NCBI GenBank assembly: GCA_040757595.1
Contig: JBFLWP010000009.1
Span: forward strand, 74,430 to 138,429
Length of the DNA stretch: 64,000 nucleotides
Direction: 5' to 3'
DNA from: Nitrospirota bacterium
Lineage (GTDB): Bacteria > Nitrospirota > Nitrospiria > Nitrospirales > Nitrospiraceae
A model generated the notes under the pieces. That model had not been told where the DNA came from. It ran no database searches and saw only the letters and a program-made list of their open reading frames with translations. Of this stretch, positions 1 through 7,473 are shown piece by piece. Position 1 is the stretch's first letter, and every line of letters begins with the position of its first letter. The translations under genes and the position numbers were made by a program.

Positions 1-2
1 CA

Positions 3-466
3 TCAGGCATTGAGAAGTTCCGCGTCGACTATCCAAATCGGCGAGTAGCATTCATTATGATGCAGTTCGCGAACACAAAGGCGCACGAGGAGATTATTCG
101 CGTCCTGAGGGAAGGTCTTGATGCACACGGAATCACGGGCCTGCGGGCCGACGATAAGCAGTACATGGATGATCTCTTTCCGAACGTGAAGGCCTACATG
201 CATGAGTCCGAGTTCGGCGTGGCAGTCTTCGAGCGGATCACCGCCGATGATTTCAACCCGAATGTGTCGCTCGAAGTCGGCTACATGTTGGGGATGGGGA
301 AGGACGTCCTTCTCCTGAAGGACCGTACTCTAAAGACGCTGCCGACCGACCTCACTGGCCGCCTGTATCGCGAATTCGACACTCTCGACGTCACCTCAAC
401 CTCCCCAAGGAGCTGGACAAGTGGTTGTCGGACAAGGGCCTCTCCAGGAAGCGCGGTGGCGTCTAA
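3..466 (+). pseudogene. C-terminal part of a TIR-like / nucleotide-binding-fold protein, frameshifted (cassette 1)
   Basis: The frame is open from the window edge, so the N-terminus lies outside. The readable part has an alpha/beta core beginning near VAFIMMQF and the motif FNPNVSLEVGYMLG followed by KDVLLLKD. That pattern is typical of TIR-like or deoxyribosyltransferase-like domains in uncharacterised bacterial proteins. The frame then runs off after FDTLD near base 388. The expected family C-terminus (LPKELDKWLSDKGL) is present in another frame and ends at TAA 464-466, so one base appears to be missing around 388-392. The corrected stop lies in the first core of the following attC-like site, as is usual for integron cassettes. 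Family naming is tentative; the frameshift is directly visible. Confidence 0.6.
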
Positions 467-520
467 CAACAGCATGCAGCAGACGGCGCTGCGCGCCGCG
501 CCTCAGCCGTGACGTTAGCC
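461..520 (+). other. attC-like recombination site 1
   Basis: This 60-base imperfect palindrome starts with the core GTCTAAC (461-467, matching RYYYAAC) and ends with GTTAGCC (514-520, close to GTTRRRY but with one departure). Internal pairing includes ACGGC 483-487 with GCCGT 506-510 and a GC-rich inner stem. Length, position directly at the 3' end of a gene, and the stop codon inside the first core all match cassette attC sites. A second site with the same GTTAGCC end follows at 1102-1158. Confidence 0.65.
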
Positions 521-539
521 TGCACAAGCGATGCATCCC

Positions 540-568
540 TTGAACTGACGAGTTGGTCAGCGTAGCAT
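540..568 (+). promoter_or_regulatory. Cassette-borne sigma70-type promoter
   Basis: TTGAAC at 540-545 and TAGCAT at 563-568 are separated by exactly 17 bases. The start codon of the next gene is at 578, nine bases beyond the -10 box, so the transcript would have almost no leader. Toxin-antitoxin cassettes commonly carry their own promoter. Confidence 0.5.
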
Positions 569-577
569 GGCCTCCGA

Positions 578-868
578 ATGTTCGAGCGTGAGCTGAAACG
601 ATTCTGTTCGCTTGTTCGGAAGCGGCAGTATGTTCTTACCGTTCATGCACTTGAGGAAATGGGCGAGGATGAGGTCCTCGCCGAGGATATCGAACATGTG
701 ATACTCACAGGCCAAATCGTTGAGCGGCAAGTCGATCGCGCGACCAGGGAGCGAAAGTACGTGCTCACCGGAATGGACCTTGCCGGCGAGCTCGTGGGAG
801 TCGTCTTGAAGATGGGTTCGATGGGCAAGGTAGTCATCATCACCGTCTATCGCGAGGAGAAGAAATGA
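578..868 (+). CDS. DUF4258-type protein, probable toxin of a TA pair (cassette 2)
   Basis: This 96-residue protein begins with an alpha-helical segment (VLTVHALEEMGEDEV) followed by beta strands (RKYVLTGMDLAGELVGVVLKM). That is the layout of DUF4258 proteins, a small fold related to mRNA-interferase-like toxins. It overlaps the next gene by four bases at ATGA, implying translational coupling. The pair sits between two attC-like sites and has its own promoter, so it looks like a self-contained mobile toxin-antitoxin cassette. The toxin role is inferred from family and partner. Confidence 0.75.
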   Translation: MFERELKRFCSLVRKRQYVLTVHALEEMGEDEVLAEDIEHVILTGQIVERQVDRATRERKYVLTGMDLAGELVGVVLKMGSMGKVVIITVYREEKK

Positions 869-1107
869 TGAAGTGCGAAATCTGCGGCGCCAAGGCCGCC
901 GCCATCAAAAAGACAACGAAGAGTTTTGGCCGCGGCCATAATCTCGTCGTTATCGAAAACATTCCCATCGTCCATTGCACACGTTGTCATGAGTCCTACC
1001 TCACCGCTGACACAGCCCGCGAGATCGACCGCATTCGCAAAAATCGGCGCAACCTGGGGAAGGCAAAGCGCGTGCTCGTCGCCTCGTTCAAGAAAAGTGC
1101 GGCCTAA
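865..1107 (+). CDS. YgiT-type zinc-finger protein, probable antitoxin (cassette 2)
   Basis: This 80-residue protein has two CxxC pairs, CEICG at residues 4-8 and CTRCHESY near residue 38, which form the YgiT/MqsA-type zinc-binding head. A basic helical tail follows (RIRKNRRNLGKAKR). Genes of this type commonly follow DUF4258 genes as the cognate antitoxin and usually repress their own operon. The start overlaps the upstream stop (ATGATG at 865). The stop codon lies inside the core of the next attC-like site. Confidence 0.75.
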   Translation: MMKCEICGAKAAAIKKTTKSFGRGHNLVVIENIPIVHCTRCHESYLTADTAREIDRIRKNRRNLGKAKRVLVASFKKSAA

Positions 1108-1158
1108 CCATCGGATACACCCGATCGCTTGATGACGGGTGATCCTTGTGCGTTAGCC
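1102..1158 (+). other. attC-like recombination site 2
   Basis: This 57-base imperfect palindrome has the core GCCTAAC (1102-1108) at its left end and GTTAGCC (1152-1158) at its right. GGATACACCCG (1113-1123) pairs with CGGGTGATCC (1136-1145), leaving one unpaired base, like the extrahelical bases that orient attC hairpins. It follows directly after the YgiT-type gene. The distance from site 1 gives a cassette of 638 bases, a normal cassette length. Confidence 0.65.
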
Positions 1159-1180
1159 ACATCCTGTTGCGTCGGTTTCT

Positions 1181-1420
1181 ATGTTCCTCTTGTCCGGCGC
1201 CACAGCCCTTTTCGTTGTCGTCACTGCCGCGTGGCTCTTTGTTTCGTGCCGCCAGTCGCTTCCTTGTCCGGTCTGGTTACGCTGGTGCGTTGAGCTCGAC
1301 AATCCCTTCACGAAAACCAACCGCGCCGCGGTCATCGTTGACCATCTCGGGCTTCAGCCAGGCATGACCGTGCTGGATCTTGGCTGCGGTTCTTTGGCAA
1401 TCGCGTGGCATTTCCCGTGA
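1181..1420 (+). pseudogene. Truncated SAM-dependent methyltransferase (cassette 3 remnant)
   Basis: The gene begins 23 bases after an attC-like site, the usual position of a cassette gene. It encodes an N-terminal hydrophobic segment and then methyltransferase motif I (VLDLGCG near residue 65). After that motif the similarity stops abruptly and the frame ends within about ten residues, so most of the catalytic domain is missing. No attC-like site follows, which suggests a deletion or rearrangement joined this cassette to the VapBC-like pair on the opposite strand. Confidence 0.6.
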
Positions 1421-1509
1421 ATTTGGAGAAGCCATCCAGTAGCCAGCAAGCCACTTAGCCCCCTCGCTTCGCTCGCAGCGAAAAAGCGCTTGATATAGAC
1501 TCCCGATCT

Positions 1510-1926
1510 TCAAATCCCAACCACCCGCAACCCACTGGCCTTGGCCGCAGTCGCCAGCGTGCCGTCATGGGTCGCCATCACAAGATCGGTGCCCGCCCGC
1601 TCTTGCCATAGTAGCGCTGTTGCTAAATGAATCGCGTCAAGGGTACCAAGCGCGGTCGGAAGCGGTTGAGCGGCCCGTGACAGGACCGGACGGGTGAACT
1701 CCACGATCTCCATTGCCTCGACCAGCCGGAACACGGCCTCACGTCGCAAGGCGATCTCGTCGTCGCTGAGTCCCTCGGCGAGACGCAAGCGATCCAGCGT
1801 CCGCAGACATTCCACCTCCACGAGCGCGGAACCGATTCCCTGCTCGATGGTAGGCCACTGCTTGAGGGCATTGGGTTGACGGAGGACGACGCGCAGGAGA
1901 ACCGACGAATCGAGGTAAGCGATCAC
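1510..1926 (-). CDS. vapC: PIN-domain toxin, VapC family
   Basis: This 138-residue PIN-domain protein starts with MIAYLDSSVLLRVVL (first acidic residue). It carries the conserved glutamate in SALVEVECLRTL and the C-terminal acidic pair in TLDAIHLATAL and ATHDGTLATAAKASGL. VapC proteins are metal-dependent ribonucleases cleaving tRNA or rRNA. Its ATG overlaps the stop of the upstream antitoxin gene by four bases, the normal antitoxin-first coupled order. Confidence 0.85.
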   Translation of the reverse strand: MIAYLDSSVLLRVVLRQPNALKQWPTIEQGIGSALVEVECLRTLDRLRLAEGLSDDEIALRREAVFRLVEAMEIVEFTRPVLSRAAQPLPTALGTLDAIHLATALLWQERAGTDLVMATHDGTLATAAKASGLRVVGI

Positions 1927-2186
1927 CGCTCGCCCTGTCTCTCTTCGAGCAGAAGCGTCACGATGTCTTTGCGCACGGACAACGGCGGTGGCAGCCCCAC
2001 GCGGCTGACCTTCGGGGTACCCGGTAGCGGTGACCGGACTTTCAACGAGGCGCCTTTGACCTCATACGGTTGGATGCGCGCGATGGGCGTATCACGATCC
2101 AGCACCGTGATACTCCGGCCTCGGCGCACTTTCCGGAGGTATTCACTCAGGCGACTCTTCAGGTCGGCGATCCGAACACCGTTCAT
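1923..2186 (-). CDS. Phd/YefM-family antitoxin
   Basis: This 87-residue protein opens with MNGVRIADLKSRLSEYLRKV, the Phd/YefM pattern: a short strand, then a helix that dimerises and binds operator DNA. RGRSITVLDRDTPIARI follows, and the tail is presumed to bind the toxin. I chose ATG 2186 rather than the upstream ATG at 2213. It fits the family start, and a promoter -10 box lies six bases before it, placing the upstream codon before the predicted transcript start. It pairs with the downstream PIN toxin. Confidence 0.8.
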   Translation of the reverse strand: MNGVRIADLKSRLSEYLRKVRRGRSITVLDRDTPIARIQPYEVKGASLKVRSPLPGTPKVSRVGLPPPLSVRKDIVTLLLEERQGER

Positions 2187-2192
2187 GGTCAC

Positions 2193-2221
2193 ATCATAGC
2201 CAACAGTGGTCATCTGTGCAA
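2193..2221 (-). promoter_or_regulatory. Promoter of the VapBC-like operon, leaderless type
   Basis: On the minus strand TTGCAC (2221-2216) and TATGAT (2198-2193) are spaced by 17 bases. The antitoxin ATG at 2186 is six bases beyond the -10 box, so transcription would begin at or next to the start codon. Confidence 0.55.
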
Positions 2222-2259
2222 GGATTCTGGTACGGCTCGGCCCGACCAGGACTCGCTTT

Positions 2260-3246
2260 TTACAGATACCCGTTGGTGCGGAACCAGGTAAGCGCGTCGC
2301 GGATGGCGTCTTCGACCGGGTTCCTGGGATAGTCCAGCTCGCGGATCGCTTTGGAACAGTCGTACTGCTGCATGTGCCGGAGCATCTCGACGAAGAAGCC
2401 GGGCACCGGCGCCGGCCGCCGCAAAAGGGTCCGGAAGGCCCAGTCCCCCAGCTTCGAGCCGATGCGCGCCAATTCGTAGGGGACCGGGAAGAGGGGAGCC
2501 GGCACGCCCGCCACTTTCGCGATCAACTCGTTCAACTCCTTCTGCGTCGTGTTCCAGTTACCCAGGATGTAGCGCTCCCCGACCCGCCCCCGTTCCGCCG
2601 CGCGGATCATCCCGGCCGCCACATCCCGCACGTCAATCACGTTGATCGGACCCTGGACGTAGCCGGGCATCAGCCGCTTCGCGATCATCAGAATCTGGGT
2701 GCCGCTCGTCGGCTTGCGGTCGTGGGGGCCGAAGAAGGCGGTGGGGTTCACGACGACGGCCGGCACGCCGTCCCGGGCCGCCGCCAGCACTTCGCGCTCC
2801 ATCGCGATCTTGGCCATCAAGTAGGGGTTGTCCGGGAAGAGCGGCGTGAAGGGACAGTCCTCGTTCGCCAGCTTGGACGGATCGGCAGGAAAGCCGATGG
2901 TCGTAAGCGTGCTGGTGAAAACCAGCCGCTCGACCGAAGCGCGCCGGACCGTCGCCAGAAGGTTCCGGGTCTCGGCCAGCGCCTGCGTGACCGCGGCGGA
3001 GGCGGGAATCGTCTGCGCCGGGTAATAGCTCGCGGTCTGATAGACGACCTGGACGCCGTCACAGGCCCGGGCCAGCGACGGCTCGTCGTTGAGATCCCCC
3101 TCCACCCGTTCGATGGCCAGGCCGTCGAGCGAGGGCGCCCCCTTCTCTGGCCGAATAAGGGCGCGGACCCGATCGCCATGGGCCAACAGGGCGCGGACCA
3201 GGTTCGATCCCAGAAACCCGGCCGCACCCAGCACGAGGACCTTCAT
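2260..3246 (-). CDS. NAD(P)-dependent epimerase/dehydratase, HpnA/dihydroflavonol-reductase-like
   Basis: This 328-residue short-chain extended dehydrogenase carries the N-terminal nucleotide motif GAAGFLG (residues 8-14). An acidic region follows (VEGDLND), then TSTLTTIG, and the catalytic YxxxK is NPYLMAKIAME. It resembles the hopanoid-associated epimerase HpnA and dihydroflavonol-4-reductase-like enzymes, but the sequence does not settle the substrate. Hopanoid side-chain genes occur 30 kb away, so a hopanoid role is possible but not shown by context. The ATG at 3246 gives a natural N-terminus directly before the glycine-rich loop. Confidence 0.8.
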   Translation of the reverse strand: MKVLVLGAAGFLGSNLVRALLAHGDRVRALIRPEKGAPSLDGLAIERVEGDLNDEPSLARACDGVQVVYQTASYYPAQTIPASAAVTQALAETRNLLATVRRASVERLVFTSTLTTIGFPADPSKLANEDCPFTPLFPDNPYLMAKIAMEREVLAAARDGVPAVVVNPTAFFGPHDRKPTSGTQILMIAKRLMPGYVQGPINVIDVRDVAAGMIRAAERGRVGERYILGNWNTTQKELNELIAKVAGVPAPLFPVPYELARIGSKLGDWAFRTLLRRPAPVPGFFVEMLRHMQQYDCSKAIRELDYPRNPVEDAIRDALTWFRTNGYL

Positions 3247-3314
3247 CAGAAACCAACGCTAAATTCTAAGTGCGAAGTGGCGGATGGACGAAAACCGCAT
3301 CTTGACCTCCGCGC

Positions 3315-3688
3315 TTATGGTTTGGCTGTCTTTGCCGTTTTTGCCGAGGAAATCAGCATTGCTACCATCTGCCGTGCATGAGCCTGCAATTCTACGAGCT
3401 GCCTCTCCGGTGCTAGTTTGCATTCGGCAAATAATTCGAGCCAATGGATCGTCTCCTCTAATTCCTGATAAGCCACCTTCTATCTTGCTGGCGAATTCGG
3501 CTCGTGATCTGGGCTCTTATTGCCTCCCGGTAATGCGCTCCGACCGACGTTCCGCTCCGTAACAGCTGTTTCCCGATCACCTGGGCTACGCCGTCTCTTG
3601 GGAGGGCCGAATACAGATGAATAACTTTCAGCGCAAACGCCTTGGGCGGAGCAAACAGCTCTGGCTTCTCACCGTCCTTTTCAGACAC
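3315..3688 (-). pseudogene. Four-helix-bundle protein (23S rRNA intervening-sequence type), two frameshifts
   Basis: The minus strand first reads AFALKVIHLYSALPRDGVAQ and IGKQLLRSGTSVGAHYREA, the hallmark N-terminus of the four-helix-bundle family. One extra base after EAIRA moves it to a second frame (SRAEFASKIEGGL). One further extra base moves it to a third frame (ELEETIHWLELFAECKL) ending at TAA 3317-3315. The span of 374 bases is exactly 124 codons plus the two inserted bases, so removing them restores a normal 123-residue protein. Function in the family is unknown. Confidence 0.8.
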
Positions 3689-3736
3689 TCACACCTCGAA
3701 CGGTTTTTCCGCCACTTATCACATAGCGCCTAGCAT

Positions 3737-4084
3737 TCAGGATACGGCCCTGAAGGCTTCGAAGGCCCGGTCGGCCTTGGCCGCCAGGTAGAAATCGCTC
3801 TCGGTCAGCCCGCTGATCTTGTGGGTCCAGATCTCGACCTTGCACTTGCCCCAGGCCAGGTACAGGTCCGGATGGTGCCCCTCCGCCTCGGCCACGGCGC
3901 CGACCCTGTTCACGAAGTCCAGCGCCTGCGCGAAGTCCTTGAAGGTGTAGAGGCGCTCCAGATGGCCGTCCTCGTTCAGGGCCCATCCGCGCTCGAGCTG
4001 CTTGAGCAGCTCCTGCGCCTTGGCCGGTTCCATGGGCGGCACGCCGCCGCGGCAGGGCACGCACTTATTGTCCGCCAATCCCAT
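3737..4084 (-). CDS. Pterin-4a-carbinolamine dehydratase
   Basis: This 115-residue protein shows the family signature EGHHPDLYLAWGKCKVEIW, with the two catalytic histidines, followed by THKISGLTESDFYLAAK. The enzyme dehydrates 4a-hydroxytetrahydrobiopterin in pterin recycling and also occurs as a stand-alone protein in bacteria without phenylalanine hydroxylase. The N-terminal CVPCRGGVPPM segment is common in bacterial members. No pterin-dependent hydroxylase gene is visible nearby, so the physiological partner is unknown. Confidence 0.9.
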   Translation of the reverse strand: MGLADNKCVPCRGGVPPMEPAKAQELLKQLERGWALNEDGHLERLYTFKDFAQALDFVNRVGAVAEAEGHHPDLYLAWGKCKVEIWTHKISGLTESDFYLAAKADRAFEAFRAVS

Positions 4085-4187
4085 AGGCTTCCCTCCATCA
4101 ATCTCCAGGCCCGTCAGGGCCTCACTCCACTCGGGAGATCTATTCGCCGCCGTCTATCCTAGGCTATCGGCTGACGGCTGTCAGCTT

Positions 4188-6014
4188 CTATTGTGCCGGA
4201 GCGATTCGGCACAATGTCAACGGCCGGGTCAGCCCGCGCAGGGTCGGCGTCCATTCCTCCCCCACCGAGGCCTTCTCCTCGGTCAGGACCCGGTCCACGG
4301 TCGGGTCCTGCACCGTCTCCCTGGTCGCCACCACGTCTCCCCCCCGGCTCTCGCGCAGGAGGCGCGAGGCGACGTTCACGGTCCGGCCGAAATAGTCCAG
4401 CCGCCCGTTCGCGTTGATCGCGATCGCCGGCCCCTGGTGCAGCCCCAGCTTGATCGTGAGCGGGCGCTGGTCGGGCGAGGCCCGGTTGAACGGCCCGAGG
4501 TCCCGCTGGATCTCCAGGCAGCAGCGCATCCCGTCCGCAGGCCGGTAGAACACGGCCATGACCGCGTCCCCGATCGTCTTGACGACGGCCCCGCCGTTCC
4601 GGGCGACCCGCTCCTTCAGAAAGTCGAAGTGCCGGCGCACGTGCCCGTAGGCCGGTGCGTCGCCGGCCTCCTCGTACAGGCGGGTGGACTCCCGGAGGTC
4701 GCTGAAGAGGATCGTCACCGACTCCACCCCGATGTCCTGGCCCGGCGCCAGCACCTCCGAGCCGAACAGGTCCCGGAACTCCTGCATCGCCGCCACGCGC
4801 GCCGCGGTCACCGCATGCTCGTCCCAGCGGACCCGCTCGAGCACCACCCCGATGAGCTGCGACGACTGGTTGCGCCAGCGGAACGTCAGCGGGCCAGGCT
4901 TGAAGGTCGCATCCCGCGGCGTCCAGTTCCCGTCCCGATAGGTGAACTCGGGCTCCGAGTTCCGGTGATCCCCGCCGGGCATCAGCAGGGCGGAGTGGTT
5001 CACCCTGAGGGTCCTGATCCGATAGGCCTCGTCCTGGAGAGTCGCGGAGAGGTCCCGCGTCTCGCCCGGCCGGAGCAGGTGCTGGACGAGGACGTGAGGC
5101 GCGCTATAGGGCCCGCCGAAGCAGAAAACCGCATCCTGCGCCGGCCGGATCCCCGGATGGACCCGGAACCGCAGCTCCACATGGCGATCCAGGCTGGCGT
5201 CGTAGTCGATCCCACAGGTGTCGCAGTGGAAGCGCCGGGCCACGAGCGCCAGGCTCTCGGCCTCGGCCTTGGGCACCCGGCAGTTGGGGCACATGAGGTC
5301 CCAGACCAGGCTCAGGAGTCCGGCTCGGGTCGCCTGCAGGAACAGGCGGAGCGTCTCGTCCCGGCCCGTCCCCCAGCGGGCCGCGAGCGCATAGGGCTGC
5401 ATCCGCACCACCTCGTCGTCGCCGGCTTCGACCAGGTGGCGCAACAACCGGTCGAGCATCGCCAGATCGAGCCAGGCCGCTCTATCCAGCCGGCTGGCCC
5501 GCTGCCGGAGCAGGGCCTGGTCCACCGGTGTCGCACGGACAGGCAATGGGACAGTCGCAGAGGCGGGAGCGGCGAGCTGTGCGACGGCCCGGCTGCAGTA
5601 GTCGCGTGCCTTGCGGAAGGTCTCGCGCGCGACGAGCGGAATGGCCAGCCGCCCAAGCCAGTTGCGCGGGGTCAGCTCCGCGAACATCCGCACGCGGCAG
5701 CCGCGTCCGGCCGGCTCCAATTCGACGCCCCCGCGAAACCGCGCCAGCGGGCCGCTCGTGTAGTCCCGCTGGACGCAGTAATTCTTCCCCCGCACCCACT
5801 CGAACGGATACTCGATCCAACTCAACGGGAGGAGCCCGTAGAGCCTGGCCCGGACGGGCCGGCCGATGGCCTCTTCCTCGAACGAGCTGACCTGGACGGA
5901 GGGCAGGCCGGATGCGCGGTTCAGCCGGTCGGTGTGGCCCAGCACCTCCCAGACGCGGGAGACCGGCGCGTCAATCTCCCACTCCTGGCTGATGCGGCGT
6001 GGAGAGAAGGGCAT
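4188..6014 (-). CDS. Class III adenylate/guanylate cyclase with SRPBCC-like N-terminus
   Basis: This 608-residue protein has three parts. Residues about 1-150 look like an SRPBCC/START-type domain (WEIDAPVSRVWEVLGHTDRLN). The middle (about 150-400) resembles the DUF5939 region and holds a zinc-ribbon-like MCPNCRVPK ... FHCDTCGIDYD. The C-terminal cyclase domain (about 420-600) has both metal-binding aspartates (ILFSDLRESTRLY and TIGDAVMAVF) and the late NVASRLL motif that supplies the transition-state Asn/Arg. It should therefore be catalytically competent and make a cyclic nucleotide. No membrane segment is visible, so it is probably cytosolic. The ligand of the SRPBCC part is unknown. Confidence 0.85.
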   Translation of the reverse strand: MPFSPRRISQEWEIDAPVSRVWEVLGHTDRLNRASGLPSVQVSSFEEEAIGRPVRARLYGLLPLSWIEYPFEWVRGKNYCVQRDYTSGPLARFRGGVELEPAGRGCRVRMFAELTPRNWLGRLAIPLVARETFRKARDYCSRAVAQLAAPASATVPLPVRATPVDQALLRQRASRLDRAAWLDLAMLDRLLRHLVEAGDDEVVRMQPYALAARWGTGRDETLRLFLQATRAGLLSLVWDLMCPNCRVPKAEAESLALVARRFHCDTCGIDYDASLDRHVELRFRVHPGIRPAQDAVFCFGGPYSAPHVLVQHLLRPGETRDLSATLQDEAYRIRTLRVNHSALLMPGGDHRNSEPEFTYRDGNWTPRDATFKPGPLTFRWRNQSSQLIGVVLERVRWDEHAVTAARVAAMQEFRDLFGSEVLAPGQDIGVESVTILFSDLRESTRLYEEAGDAPAYGHVRRHFDFLKERVARNGGAVVKTIGDAVMAVFYRPADGMRCCLEIQRDLGPFNRASPDQRPLTIKLGLHQGPAIAINANGRLDYFGRTVNVASRLLRESRGGDVVATRETVQDPTVDRVLTEEKASVGEEWTPTLRGLTRPLTLCRIAPAQ

Positions 6015-6030
6015 GGCCTACCAATGAGAC

Positions 6031-6112
6031 GTGCTAAGTGATGAATGATGAGTTAAAGAAGTCTCCCTGACATTCCGCATTCATCACTCAGCGCTCATCA
6101 TTCAGCATTCGC
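6031..6112. repeat. Unit-built intergenic inverted repeat
   Basis: The left arm repeats GTGATGAATGATGAG-type units and the right arm carries the reverse complements (CATTCATCACTCAGC, CTCATCATTCAGC). It fills the gap between the cyclase start and the 3' end of the ParB-like gene, so it could act as a terminator for the latter. It belongs to the dispersed hairpin family described in the findings. Confidence 0.65.
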
Positions 6113-6117
6113 GAAGC

Positions 6118-7116
6118 CTACTCGCCTTCGTCGGGGGCGCCGCCGGAACGGGCCAGGTCCTGCACCTGGATCTTGTCGGGGTTGAACTTGGCCGCAGCCT
6201 TGGCCATACGGTCGAGCGTCTCGTCGAAGCCCAGCGGCGCCGCCTCCTTCGGCCGGAACCGCAGCGGGTTCACGCGGGCCACGACGAAGCTCTTGAGGTA
6301 GGGGCTCGTCAAGCCCCTGGCCTTCAGCGCCTCGACCTGTTTGATCACCAGATCGTCCAGCTCCATGACCGTCCTGGCCCGAGCGCGGCGGAGATCCAGC
6401 GCGGCGCGCATGGGCTTCTTGAGGAACTCGTCCACCCGCTTGAGCACCGGGTGGTAGGCCCCGCCGCTGAAGCGCGGCCGCTCTTCGTAGCAGAGGCCCA
6501 GGGTGATGAAGGCCGGCTCCTCGAACTCCAGCGCGTAGGTCTCCTCCGTCGCTTCGTCCAGGCGGGCCAGCTCCCGGTACATGCGGACGACCTCCAGGGA
6601 CTTCTCCCGCAGGTTGTGGGCCTTCTCCGTGTTCAACGCCAGGATCTGATAGGCCGCCGCCGCTTCGGGCACGACGATCGCCGTGATGCTCTTCGCTCCT
6701 AGCGTGCGCATGGCCGAGAGCCGGTGATGTCCGTTCGGCGTCCAGTACCTGGTTCCCTGGGAGGGATGGACGGCCCGCACCGCGATGATCGGATCGAGGA
6801 AGCGCCCGAGCTTGCCGATCACCCCCTCCAGCTTACGGACGTGGGTGTCCGACAGATTCCGCTGATAGGGAGTGGGCTCGACCTGCTCGATCGGGAGCGC
6901 GGCCAGGACCAGCCAGCGCCCGCCGTAGGGCTCGCGATAGACGGCCAGCGCCTTGCCGCCGTCCTCCTCGATGGCCCGGTGCAGGGCCGCAACCTCGCCG
7001 GGCGGCGCGGCCGCCTGCAGCTCCGCGGCCGCCAGCCCGGCCGAGACCCCGGCCGGTTTCCGCCGCCGCCTCGCGGCGCCCGGCGCCTTCTCCTTCTTGG
7101 GCTTTTTCTCTGCCAT
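6118..7116 (-). CDS. ParB N-terminal-like (ParB/Srx fold) protein
   Basis: This 332-residue protein begins with a basic Lys/Arg/Pro-rich stretch. A ParB/Srx domain follows at about residues 70-160: LPIEQVEPTPYQRNLSD, then PIIAVRAV and the GHHRLSAMRTLGA box, equivalent to the GERR-like CTP-binding patch. No helix-turn-helix or ParA-partner motif typical of chromosomal ParB is evident, and no parA gene is adjacent. A solitary ParB-like regulator or nuclease-type protein is therefore more likely than the chromosome-partitioning ParB. The C-terminal half is helical and uncharacterised. Confidence 0.75.
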   Translation of the reverse strand: MAEKKPKKEKAPGAARRRRKPAGVSAGLAAAELQAAAPPGEVAALHRAIEEDGGKALAVYREPYGGRWLVLAALPIEQVEPTPYQRNLSDTHVRKLEGVIGKLGRFLDPIIAVRAVHPSQGTRYWTPNGHHRLSAMRTLGAKSITAIVVPEAAAAYQILALNTEKAHNLREKSLEVVRMYRELARLDEATEETYALEFEEPAFITLGLCYEERPRFSGGAYHPVLKRVDEFLKKPMRAALDLRRARARTVMELDDLVIKQVEALKARGLTSPYLKSFVVARVNPLRFRPKEAAPLGFDETLDRMAKAAAKFNPDKIQVQDLARSGGAPDEGE

Positions 7117-7186
7117 GCGAGGCTATGGTAGGGGAGCGGAAGGGAAAAGGGAAGTCCGCCTGGGTCACAGCCCGGTTGGACGGGCG

Positions 7187-7215
7187 TTGCCCGCCGCCGT
7201 GGCTCGTGCTACACT
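7187..7215 (+). promoter_or_regulatory. Promoter of the VapBC-like operon at 7243
   Basis: TTGCCC (7187-7192) and TACACT (7210-7215) are separated by 17 bases. The transcript would begin near 7222 and carry a strong ribosome-binding site, GGAGG at 7231-7235, before ATG 7243. Confidence 0.5.
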
Positions 7216-7242
7216 GATCCCGTGTAACGCGGAGGTGGTCGC

Positions 7243-7473
7243 ATGGCCAATTTAACCATCGCGATTGATGACGAGATTTTGAAACAGGCCAGAATTCGAG
7301 CCATTGAACAGGGCACGTCGGTCAATGCGGTCCTGCGGGAGTACCTGGCGAGCTATGCGGGAACGAAAGCCGCGCAGGAGAAGGCCGCCAAGCGTCTGTT
7401 GCGGCTGTCGCAACGAGCGAAGGCCAGGAGCGGAGGACGGCGGTGGACGCGGGATGAGTTGCACGAGCGATGA
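7243..7473 (+). CDS. vapB: Ribbon-helix-helix antitoxin, VapB-like
   Basis: This 76-residue protein starts MANLTIAIDDEILKQARIRA, the strand-helix start of ribbon-helix-helix DNA-binding antitoxins. EQGTSVNAVLREYL forms the second helix, and the Lys/Arg-rich tail is presumed to contact the toxin. The Shine-Dalgarno GGAGG lies seven bases before ATG. It overlaps the next gene by four bases (ATGA). Autorepression by the complex is expected from family knowledge. Confidence 0.8.
   Translation: MANLTIAIDDEILKQARIRAIEQGTSVNAVLREYLASYAGTKAAQEKAAKRLLRLSQRAKARSGGRRWTRDELHER

Noticed and set aside
4002-6041. 679-codon + strand ORF opposite the cyclase gene
   Set aside because: The minus-strand cyclase has both metal-binding aspartates and a clear domain order, while the + strand product has none.
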